A DNA stretch of 64,000 nt, from positions 124,001-188,000 of the forward strand of contig JALIZF010001811.1 of the NCBI GenBank assembly GCA_029948255.1, written 5' to 3'. The DNA comes from Telmatactis stephensoni. Taxonomy: Eukaryota; Cnidaria; Anthozoa; Actiniaria; Isophelliidae. Every line of letters begins with the position of its first letter. Within the stretch, counting starts at the first letter, position 1. Below, in pieces: positions 13,619 to 31,453 of this stretch. The notes below the pieces were generated by a model. It did no database searches. It was not told the origin of the DNA and saw only the letters and a program-made list of their open reading frames with translations. A program made the position numbers and the translations under genes.

Positions 13619-14102
13619 GACCTACTCTCCCTTCATTCCCTGAAGAAGTCTCTGTTAGAATGCGTTGGAATTAAGAAGAAAGTTTACAACTACACGAGTT
13701 CTCCTCTGTGCTGCTCACTAGTCCTAGTTAAAAACTCGATATACAACTGTATTCATAAGCAAATAAAGCAAATAAAGTTATAAAGTTATAAAGCAAATAA
13801 AGTTTCCATTATTATTATTATTATTTTTCCATCACCCCAATATTTGTTCGTAGTGGAACCAGATTGAAGAGGGCAATTACACTAATTGGTACTTTCCACG
13901 AAATTTTGAATAAATACCACTTTAAAATACTCTTTTTTCTTACAAATATTAGTAAACAAAGTGAATACCATATTCATTACCATGAATCTAATATTACAAG
14001 GAAATTTTAATAGCTAAACTGATTTAGTTGTTGCAAGTTACTACTCAAAATTGCTATATGTACTACCTATATATTGAGTTTCTTTTTCTGAATTACGTTA
14101 AC
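13619..14102. other. Loop of the foldback element, with a retroelement-like tail
   Basis: Single-copy AT-rich spacer between the arms; both arms end at the same variant, CTGTCC(C/T)TAGGTGT. The left part reads CCCTGAAGAAGTCTC then GCGTTGGAATTAAG, like the 3' tails of cnidarian retroelements and like the CTGATGA...GGAATAAA tail at 40430-40470. Three AAGCAAATAAAG or similar repeats and an (ATT)n run follow. No ORF of note. Confidence 0.7.
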
Positions 14103-17100
14103 ACCTAAGGACAGTTGTTCACGGCTAGGGACAGTTGATCACAGCTAGGGACAGTTGATCACAGCTAGGGACAGTTGTTCACGGCTAGGGACAGTTGTTC
14201 ACAGCTATCTAGGGACAATTGATCACAGCGACAGACATTTGATCACAGCTAGGGACAGTTGTCAAAAGCTAGGGACAGTTGATCGTGGCTAGGGACAGTT
14301 GGTCACGGATAAGGGACACTTGTTCCCAGCTAGGGACAGTTGGTTACAGCTGGAAACAGTTGGTCACAGCTAGGGACAGTTGTTCACGACTAGGGACAGT
14401 TGATCACAGGTAGGGAAGGTTGTTGACGGCCAGGGACAGTTGATCACAGCTAGGGACAGTTGTTCCCAGATAATGACAGTTGGTTACAGCTGCGAACAGT
14501 TGATCACAGCTAGGGACAGTTGTTCACGACTAGGGACAGTTGCTCACAGCTAGGGAAGGTTGTTGACGGCCAGGGACAGATGATCACAGCTAGGGACAGT
14601 TGATCACAGCTAGGGACAGTTGATCACAGCTATGGACAGATGGTCACGGATAGGGACAGTTGATCACAGCTAGGGACAGTTAGACACAGCTAGGGACAGT
14701 TGGGTATGGGTAGGGACAGTTGGTTACAGCTAGGAACAGTTGGTTACAGCTAGGGACAGCTGGTCACAGCTAGGGACAGTTGGTTTATAGCTAGGGACAG
14801 TTGATCACAGCTATGGACAGTTGGTTACAGCTGCGAATAGTTGGTCACAGCTAGGGACAGTTGTTCACGGCTAGGGACAGTTGTACACACCTAAGGACAG
14901 TTGTTCAGGGCTAGGGACAGTTGATCACGGCTAGGGACAGTTGATCACAGCTAGGGACAGTTGATCACAGCTATGGACAGATGGTCACGGATAGGGACAG
15001 TTGATCACAGCTAGGGACAGTTAGACACAGCTAGGGACAGTTGGGTATGGGTAGGGACAGTTGGTTACAGCTAGGAACAGTTGGTCACAGCTAGGGACAG
15101 CTGGTCACAGCTAGGGACAGTTGGTTTATAGCTAGGGACAGTTGATCACAGCTAGGGACAGTTTGTTACAGCTAGGGACAGTTGGTCACGGCTAGGGACA
15201 GTTGGTCACGACTAGGGACAGTTGTTCACAGCTAGGGACAGTTGTTCACGGCTAGGGACAGTTATTCACAGCTAGAGACAGTTGATCACAGCTAGGGACA
15301 GTTGTCTAAAGCTAGGGACTGTTGATCACAGCTAGGGACAGTTAGTTACGGCTAGGGACAGTTGGTCACGGCTAGGGACAGTTGTTCACGGCTAGGGACA
15401 GTTGTTCACGGCTAGGGACAGTTGGTCACGACTAGGGACAGTTGTTCACAGCTAGGGACAGTTGTTCACGGCTAGGGACAGTTATTCACAGCTAGGGACA
15501 GTTGTTCACGGCTAGGGACAGTTGTTCACAGCTAGGGACAGTTGTTCCCAGCTAGGGACAGTTGGTTACAGCTGCGAATAGTTGGTCACAGCTAGGGACA
15601 GTTGTTCACGGCTAGGGACAGTTGTACACACCTAAGGACAGTTGTTCAGGGCTAGGGACAGTTGATCACGGCTAGGGACAGTTGATCACAGCTAGGGACA
15701 GTTGATCACAGCTATGGACAGATGGTCACGGATAGGGACAGTTGATCACAGCTAGGGACAGTTAGACACAGCTAGGGACAGTTGGGTATGGGTAGGGACA
15801 GTTGGTTACAGCTAGGAACAGTTGGTCACAGCTAGGGACAGCTAATCCCAGATAGGGACAGTTAATCCTAGCTAGGGACAGCTACTCCTAGCTAGGGACA
15901 GCTACTCCTAGCTAGGGACAGTTAATCCTAGCTAGGGACAGCTAAATCCTAGGTAGGGACAGCTTAACTCCTAGCTAGGGACAGTTAATCCTAGCTAGGG
16001 ACAGCTAGGGACAGTTTGTTACAGCTAGGGACAGTTGATAACAGCTAGGGACAGTTGGTCACGGCTAGGGACAGTTGGTCACGACTAGGGACAGTTGTTC
16101 ACAGCTAGGGACAGTTGTTTACGGCTAGGGACAGTTATTCACAGCTAGGGACAGTTGCTCACGGCTAGGGACAGGTGGTCACGACTAGGTACAGTTGGTC
16201 ACGACTAGGGACAGTTGTTAACCGCAAGGAACAGTTGATCACAGCTAGGGACAGTTGTTCACGGCCAGGGACAGTTGATCACGGCCAGGGACAGTTGATC
16301 ACGGCCAGGGACAGTTGATCACGGCTAGGGACAGTTGTTAACGGCTAGGTACAGTTGTTTACGGCTAGGGACAGTTGATCACGGCCAGAGACAGTTGATC
16401 ACGGCCAGGGACAGTTGATCATGGCTAGGGACAGTTGTTAACGGCTAGGGACGGTTGTTCACGGCTAGGGACAGTTGTTCACAGCTAGGGACAGGTGGTC
16501 ACGACTAGGTACAGTTAGTTACGGCTAGGGACAGTTGGTCACGGCTAGGGACAGTTGTTCACGGCTAGGGACAGGTGGTCACGACTAGGGACAGTTGGTC
16601 ACGACTAGGGACAGTTGTTAACTGCAAGGAACAGTTGATCACAGCTAGGGACAGTTGTTAACGGCTAGGGACGGTTGTTCACAGCTAGGGACAGTTGTCT
16701 AAAGCTAGGGACTGTTGATCACAGCTAGGGACAGTTAGTTACGGCTAGGGACAGTTGGTCACGGCTTGGGACAGTTGATCACAGCTAGGGACAGGTGGTC
16801 ACGACTAGGGACAGTTGGTCACGGCCAGGGACAGTTGATCACGGCCAGGGACAGTTGATCACAGCTAGGGACAGTTGTTAACGGCTAGGGACAGTTGTTC
16901 ACGGCTAGGGACAGTTGTTCACGGCTAGGGACAGTTGTTCACGGCTAGGGACAGGTGGTCACGACTAGGGACAGTTGGTCACGACTAGGGACAGTTGTTA
17001 ACCGCAAGGAACAGTTGATCACAGCTAGGGACAGTTGTTAACGGCTAGGGACGGTTGTTCACAGCTAGGGACAGTTGTCTAAAGCTAGGGACTGTTGATC

Positions 17101-18119
17101 ACAGCTAGGGACAGTTAGTTACGGCTAGGGACAGTTGGTCACGGCTTGGGACAGTTGATCACAGCTAGGGACAGGTGGTCACGACTAGGGACAGTTGGTC
17201 ACGGCCAGGGACAGTTGATCACGGCCAGGGACAGTTGATCACAGCTAGGGACAGTTGTTAACGGCTAGGGACAGTTGTTCACGGCTAGGGACAGTTGTTC
17301 ACGGCTAGGGACAACTGTTCACGGCCAGGGACAGTTGATCACGGCCAGGGACAGTTGATCACGGCCAGGGACGGTTGATCACAGCTAGGGACAGTTGTGT
17401 AAAGCTAGGGACTGTTGATCACAGCTAGGGACAGTTAGTTACGGCTAGGGACAGTTGGTCACGGCTTGGGACAGTTGATCACAGCTAGGGACAGGTGGTC
17501 ACGACTAGGGACAGTTGGTCACGGCCAGGGACAGTTGATCACGGCCAGGGACAGTTGATCACAGCTAGGGACAGTTGTTAACGGCTAGGGACAGTTGTTC
17601 ACGGCTAGGGACAGTTGTTCACGGCTAGGGACAACTGTTCACGGCCAGGGACAGTTGATCACGGCCAGGGACAGTTGATCACGGCCAGGGACGGTTGATC
17701 ACAGCTAGGGACAGTTGTGTAAAGCTAGGGACTGTTGATCACAGCTAGGGACAGTTAGTTACGGCTAGGGACAGTTGGTCATGGCTAGGGACAGTTGTTC
17801 ACGGCTAGGGACAGGTGGTCACGACTAGGGACAGTTGGTCACGACTAGGGACAGTTGTTGACAGCAAGGAACAGTTGATCACGGCCAGGGACAGTTGTTC
17901 ACGGCTAGGGACAGTTGTTCACGGCTAGGGACAGTTGATCACGGCCAGGGACGGTTAATCACGGCTAGGGACAGTTGTTCACGGCTAGGGACTGCTGATC
18001 ACGGCTAGGGACAGTTGTTCATGGCTAGGGACTGCTGGTCAAACCTACGAACAGTCAGGTACAGTTGGTGACAGCGATGTACAGTTGGTCAAAGGGATGT
18101 ACAGTTGTCAGGGCAGTAA
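14103..18119 (-). repeat. Right minisatellite arm, same 20-bp unit inverted
   Basis: About 200 copies of the reverse complement of the left-arm unit (GTTGATCACGGCTAGGGACA phase). Rare left-arm variants recur here inverted: GTACACACCTAAGGACAG at about 14883 and about 15622. Higher-order periods of about 320-380 bp are visible: ACGGCTTGGGACAG occurs near 16760, 17140 and 17460, and the reversed hexamer ACAACTGTTCACGGCC near 17309 and 17629. A diverged block near 15840-16000 (GCTAATCCCAGATAGG and similar) is a separate sub-family. Confidence 0.95.
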
Positions 18120-18159
18120 TCTCAGGACATTTCATGGGGGCTTACATGAAATACTGACC
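18120..18159. repeat. Right terminal inverted repeat of foldback element
   Basis: Inverted partner of 11103-11142, ending ...ATACTGACC directly before the target duplication. Confidence 0.85.
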
Positions 18160-18167
18160 CAAAGTAC
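18160..18167. repeat. Right 8-bp target-site duplication
   Basis: CAAAGTAC, identical to 11095-11102. Confidence 0.85.
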
Positions 18168-18356
18168 ACAATTTATAAATTTTTGATTCGAGGTGAAAAA
18201 CTTTTTCATAGATCATTGAAATGTATTACAGTATAAAATCCAAAGCTCTGTGATGGGCTCCCTGTGATGAGTTGAGCTCCAGAATTCAAGAAGAAAAATA
18301 CTCATCATTCAGTTTTTGGTTACGTGTTTTTGGCACAAAAATCTAAGATCAGAAAT
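18168..18356 (+). promoter_or_regulatory. SCLY 5' flank, right half of a split divergent promoter
   Basis: 189 bp between the foldback element and the SCLY ATG at 18357. No clear core promoter motif is seen. It should contain the SCLY 5' UTR and the SCLY-proximal part of the ancestral divergent promoter. Confidence 0.5.
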
Positions 18357-21034
18357 ATGTCTGTCGACGATCAACACATTGAAGATTCACCAAGATCTGT
18401 TTATCTAGACTACAATGCTACAACTCCTCTAGAAAGTACCGTTCTTCAATCTATTCACGATTGCCTTAAAAGATGCGTGGGGAAATCCGAGCAGTTCACA
18501 TCCACTGGGCAAAAAAGCCCATCAAGTTCATCAAACAATCCCGTGAATCTATAGCTAACATGCTTGGATGTCTAGACACAGAGATTGTATTTACTTCCGG
18601 TGGAACAGAAGCGAATAACATGGTCTTCCATTCAGCCATCAAATACTATGAGAATTTTTTAGAATCATCGTCAGTGAATTCAGTGCTGAAGGGTGCCAAG
18701 CCACAAATAATTATCTCCAATCAAGAACATGATTCTGTTTGTCTGCCTTTGATGCATTATAAGAATGAAATGAAAGCAGAACAATGCATAGTGAATGTTG
18801 CTAAGGATTCTGGAATGGTTAGAGCACAGGATATAAAGGATGTCGTCAAACCTAATACTTGTCTGGTGTCTATTATGTTGGCAAATAATGAAACAGGAGT
18901 CATTCAAGGTAAGTATATGAACATAGTATCATTGCATCATTAGGTCCATTTTTATGAGTGAAACTAAGTACATCTTCTTTAAAGATGGACACCTAATTCC
19001 ATATAAATAAGACATAAACAAAATAAGAACAGCTCAGCCGTCACCTGTTAGACTAAAAGTGCCATACTACAACTTTAATCTACGTTGCCTCTAGGATAGA
19101 GACCTGTCACATAAATAATGCATGCAGGCCCTGATGTCTGCATGATTTTCCTAGGAAGAATATCTGAGAAGAGGGCCTTTTCTTCTCAGCCAGTTTCTGA
19201 AATTTCTGAAGCCATCAGAAGTCTTCAAAACGAAAGAGAGAAGGCAGGTCTACCTAGAATCTTGATTCACACTGATGCAGCCCAGGCAATTGGAAAAATA
19301 AAGGTTGATGTCACTGATCTTGGGGTGGATTACCTAACTATCGTGGGACACAAGTTCTATGCTCCAAGAATAGGTAAACATATAATACATAGTAGTTATA
19401 CAATGAATACCGTGAAATATCCCACAAGTCACTTGTATTTTCTAGTATAGACACACGAGCCTTCAGGCGAGTGTATATACAAAGAAATTACAAGTGACGA
19501 GTGGGATATCCACAGTATTCCACTGAGAAACCATTGTATAACTTATTTTATCCCACACCATAGAAAATACAACTAATTACCACAATGCCTCATGGGAAGA
19601 GACAGTTGAATACCACCTGAATATACAACAGCTTTCCTGCCTTCCTGATTGGCTGTATTTTCTATGGTGTGGGATAAACAATCATATACATGTACTAATG
19701 TTTTGGGAATAGAAGTAAGTGTGAAGTTTGCAAGCAAAGTTACTTGTAAATGGATGGATACATGAAGAAACCTTGTAGAAACTGATTACCAGTGAGCCTA
19801 ATCACATTGTATATGAAATTCTTTGTAGGCTGCTTTGTATGCCAGATCTCTAGGCAGGTCCTTCTGCAGCTCCACTGTTTCCAATGCTATTTGGTGGTGG
19901 ACAAGAAAGAAATTTCAGACCAGGAACAGAGAATACAGGAATGATAGCTGGTCTAGGGCAAGCAGCACAGCTTGTAGTAGAACATTTGGATGAGTATCAT
20001 AGGCACATGAAAAAGGTTTGTCAAGTATGAATGTGGATATCATTATGACTTTAAAGAAACGGGAAGGGGCCAGGGTGGCAGGAGGTATCCAGAACTATCT
20101 TTCAGGAGGGGGGCAGTATTATAAAATCAGAAACTATCCAGAGGATATATTTTGGAAAAGTATCAAGAATAAAAACCCCACAGAGTGTTCAGGAGGTGGT
20201 ATGCAACCCCTGCATCCATCCCCTACATTTGCCCCTGATACATGTATAAATGATACTGGAGGGGGGAGGGGGTGGAGGGGTGTGTGACAGAAGGAGATTT
20301 GTGAATAGCTACTGTGTGTACTTGTGAACATCCTCACAGTGTACAGTAAATGTTTGGGGTTGTAGTGTCAACCCTGGGTGAAAAAATAATAGTGTGCAAG
20401 ACTTATAATGAACCAAAAAATAGCATGCAATTCCAGCTTACTATACTTGAAACCAACTCTTGGATCCACCCCATTAAAAATCAAAATTAATGGTCTGAAA
20501 AAAACAGAGGGCTTTGGATTCAAGTCTAGTGACTTGTGTGTACACTTTGAAAAATCCATGCTATGCCCTTGGTTCCCATTTCTTTGTGCCTTTGGTGTCC
20601 ACATTATGGAGGATGCAATGTATTAAATACTCAATTAATTGATTTCTGATTATCTTCTAGGTTAGAGACTATTTGGAGGAAAGGACTAACAAAGGTCTTT
20701 GGTCCTGACAATATTCACTTCAATGGAAAGTTCTCAACTAGTGAAAGACTTCCAAACACATGCAATATCTCTATTCTTGGCCAAGGCTTACAGGGAAGAA
20801 CTATTCTCAGTAATACCAAGTTCCTACAAGCCAGTGTGGGGGCAGCATGTCATTCTGATCGTGAATCCAAACCATCACACATCCTTACAGCTCTGGGGAT
20901 TCCTTGTCATGTTGCTATAAATGCCTGTACGGATGAGTGTTGGTAGAGAAACTACAATGGAAGACATTGATATTGTTGTCCAAGATCTTAAAAAAGTGAC
21001 TGATAAACTAAAGAACGAAAATAGCTCATTTTAA
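18357..21034 (+). CDS. SCLY: Selenocysteine lyase, four exons with apparent frameshifts
   Basis: Exons 18357-18908, 19190-19373, 19829-20015 and 20661-21034; about 429 residues after frame correction (human about 445). This is a PLP-dependent class V aminotransferase-fold enzyme that splits selenocysteine into alanine and selenide. Conserved blocks are [32 protein letters not shown], the PLP lysine in VGHKFY (codon 19352-19354), [16 protein letters not shown], and the catalytic cysteine in SVGAACHSD (codon 20848-20850). The GAACHSD context, and absence of a mitochondrial presequence, favour SCLY over the desulfurase NFS1. Seven single-base insertions are needed to keep the frame: AAAA at 18468-18471, near 18532-18541, a G at the exon 1 donor (18908), two in exon 3 (near 19831 and 19855-19885), and two in exon 4 (near 20684 and 20923). 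All key residues are kept, so sequence error is more likely than decay. Confidence 0.88.
19395..19542. mobile_element. MITE in SCLY intron 2
   Basis: Inverted ends GTTATACAATG ... CATTGTATAAC enclose a second inverted pair (ATATCCCACAAGTCACTTGTA with its partner), making a 148-bp hairpin. Confidence 0.75.
19547..19677. mobile_element. MITE in SCLY intron 2, adjacent to the previous one
   Basis: Perfect or near-perfect inverted ends TTTATCCCACACCATAGAAA with the partner ending at 19677, enclosing about 80 bp. Confidence 0.8.
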
Positions 21035-21222
21035 CTTTTAAGTTTTTAGAATTCTTTTAGTTGAGCTAGATGTCACCTAAATTACTGATTATAAGCTGGT
21101 TTTTCCTATTATAGATGGCTTCAACTATTCAAGTCAAAAAGTCACTGACTATAAATAAATTGATATAAATTATAGTAAACGGATCAAAGAAAGTTTTAAT
21201 GTTTTGTTTATAATGGCAATGA

Positions 21223-21228
21223 AATAAA
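21223..21228 (+). promoter_or_regulatory. SCLY polyadenylation signal
   Basis: AATAAA 189 bp after the SCLY stop. Confidence 0.6.
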
Positions 21229-21249
21229 GAATCAAGTTTTAAAATCTAT

Positions 21250-21285
21250 TTTCAGTCCATTCCAGTCCTGTCCAGTTCCTTTTTT

Positions 21286-21321
<36 letters not shown>

Positions 21322-21470
21322 TTTACGTATATACGTACTAGTATATTATATATTTTTACAAAGTAAAAGTAATATATATTTTTAACAAAGTTTTTACAAA
21401 GTTTTTTTTTTTTTTTTTCCTGTCCAGTTCCTATTTCTACAGTCATTCCAGTCCAGTCCAGTTCCTGTTT
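21250..21470. repeat. Simple repeats between SCLY and MCM4
   Basis: An (TTG)n run of about 11 units at about 21287-21320 and a T run at about 21403-21418, flanked on both sides by repeats of the motif TCCAGTCC(T)GTCCAGTTCCT. Confidence 0.85.
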
Positions 21471-21817
21471 TTATAGCAAAGAATATCTTGTTGAAAACCA
21501 TACCTCACTAGTGATATATATAGAGAGAAAACAGAAGTTTCAATAGTTTCAAATAAATAGAAACGAAAAAAGATGGTAGAAAAATAGTAGCTTGACTTTA
21601 TTAACCCACAAATGTTGTTTTGACAAAGAAAAACAAATCCATCAGCTTTAGAGGAACTTTAAGTGAAAACATGCAAATGAAGAAGAATCAAACACCTTTC
21701 CAAAATGTTCCTAGTTTCTACGATGAAAGTTCTGGAGATCCGGTGTCCTTAGTGCCATATTCTATTTTCCTTTTTATCCCACAAAGCATTGCAGGCTGTG
21801 GCTTGATCATGTGATAT

Positions 21818-21840
21818 TTTCGCGCGCTTTTTCACACGTG
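21818..21840 (+). promoter_or_regulatory. E2F-type site and E-box upstream of MCM4
   Basis: TTTCGCGC at 21818-21825 is a textbook E2F site, 48 bp before the MCM4 ATG. CACGTG (E-box) follows at 21835-21840. Control of MCM genes by E2F at G1/S is established in animals; binding here is inferred. Confidence 0.65.
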
Positions 21841-21872
21841 AGCAAGAAGCTGATCGTCGAACAAAAGTCAAA

Positions 21873-30034
<8,162 letters not shown>

Positions 30035-31453
30035 ATTTAAGGAGTGTTTTATATATAATTGGTTCACTTTAGCTTTGATCTTAGAAGCATAGCTATAGCT
30101 AGGCCACTTCATTTGGGGCAACTCTCCCTCTCTGAAGTGGGGATGGATAGGGACTAATTTGTTGACTGACTTCCTCATCCCTGAGAAAGGGAACAAATTC
30201 AATATAAGGCAACATCTTGGCAATGCTTTCTACAGATGGCTATTGACTTGCCAAAACTAATTAGATAGCCATGTATGATAAATGTGTATCAGTGTACAAA
30301 GTTCATTCCAAATGCCACTTAGTATTTTCTGGTTATTTGTAATTATATTCATGAGCTCAAAAACTGCTTACCGGTACTAGGTGATGTCAAGATAATTCAA
30401 TGTCTCCACCAATAGCATCCTTTGAACGTAAACTTTTGATAAATTAATGAAAAATAAAGTATTTAATGGATATTCATTGTTATTATTTTAGTCTTGAATA
30501 TTGACAAAATTGAAGGGGTTTAGACAAGAACTACTTGTATGTAAGTGCTTTGGGGGGTGGTGGTGTGTGTGTGTGTGTGGGGTGTGGGGGGGGGGGGGGG
30601 TTGGGGGGTAATTCTGTATAAAAATGTTGGGGATTCTCAGAAATTTTCAATTACGTCCATGAAAGTGATACCAGAAGTCTTTTTGCAATGCTGGGTGTAA
30701 CTTAGAGATTAAAACCCCTAAAAGATACAGCAATTTTCTCAATATTTTTGTCGGGTTTTACCCATTTTGAATGGTTAAGTGATCTCTGATGAAATAGCAC
30801 TGCACTTCCCTTCTAAAAATAGCTCGTAATAGATGCATAGCTCAGACAAAGATCATGAAATTTTAATTGTACTGAAAAGAACACACACAAAATACATTTT
30901 ATCATGAAAACACTGCTTTCAAAAAGGTTGGTAAAAAATTGGACACAATTATGGAAATGAAAAAATTGAGTTGTGTCATTGATGTGCCTTTCAAATTCAT
31001 CAAATGACCAATTAACCCTTTCACCCCCAATAGTGCAATAATCTGGGATGAGGGATAGCCCGTTCACCTCCCCCTATTCCCTTTATCTTCCAACACAGGG
31101 TAAGTGAGCTTCCAAAATTGGTGCTTTTTGGGGCTGGAGAGCATAATTTATTGATGTTCCACTAGGAAACTATTAACTTCTCAATTCAGCCTCTCTTTAG
31201 TTTAAGTTTCATCTTAGTTTTAGGCAAGATTAAAGTGCTTGCATGAATTAACGGTCCGATGCCGAGTTGGTGTAACACTTTACATCATTAGTGAAAATAG
31301 CCAAGAAAGCTACCTATTTTTGAGAATAGCAAATAAAACGACCCGATTATAGCCTTGACCCCTTTGAGTTACCCCACTTTGACCACACCCTTACCCATTC
31401 GCACGTGGAGTGGTACCGTCAGAGCCTGGGACCTAATCAGCAAACGGAACAAA
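30035..31453. other. MCM4 3' region and IPO4 upstream region
   Basis: Holds the MCM4 3' UTR, a (GT)n/poly-G microsatellite at about 30548-30609 and the IPO4 promoter. A CACGTG E-box lies at 31402-31407, 47 bp before the IPO4 start. No further gene is seen. Confidence 0.6.
30453..30458 (+). promoter_or_regulatory. MCM4 polyadenylation signal
   Basis: AATAAA 419 bp after the MCM4 stop. Confidence 0.5.

Larger units (their letters stand above)
11103..18159. mobile_element. Foldback-like transposable element with minisatellite arms
   Basis: The element is 7057 bp. Its ends are inverted copies of GGTYAGTATTTCATGTAAGC continuing to 40 bp with two mismatches (11103-11142 and 18120-18159). CAAAGTAC flanks it directly on both sides (11095-11102 and 18160-18167), an 8-bp target-site duplication. 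Inside, a left arm (11143-13618) and a right arm (14103-18119) are tandem arrays of the same 20-bp unit in opposite orientation around a 484-bp loop. Long inverted repeats built of short tandem repeats are the hallmark of foldback elements such as FB and Galileo in Drosophila. No transposase is present, since every unit carries stop codons, so it is non-autonomous. An 8-bp duplication fits hAT, P or Mutator-like superfamilies; the termini do not decide between them. Confidence 0.85.

Noticed and set aside
11143..18119. CRISPR array
   Set aside because: The 20-bp units are contiguous with no unique spacers, the arms are in opposite orientation, and the setting is an intron-rich animal genome.
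11143..18119. Telomere-like repeat (CCCTAG in each unit)
   Set aside because: The hexamer occurs once per 20 bp, not in tandem, and the block has terminal inverted repeats and a target duplication.
18357..21034. Cysteine desulfurase NFS1
   Set aside because: The active-site context GAACHSD, the protein length and the lack of a transit peptide fit selenocysteine lyase better.
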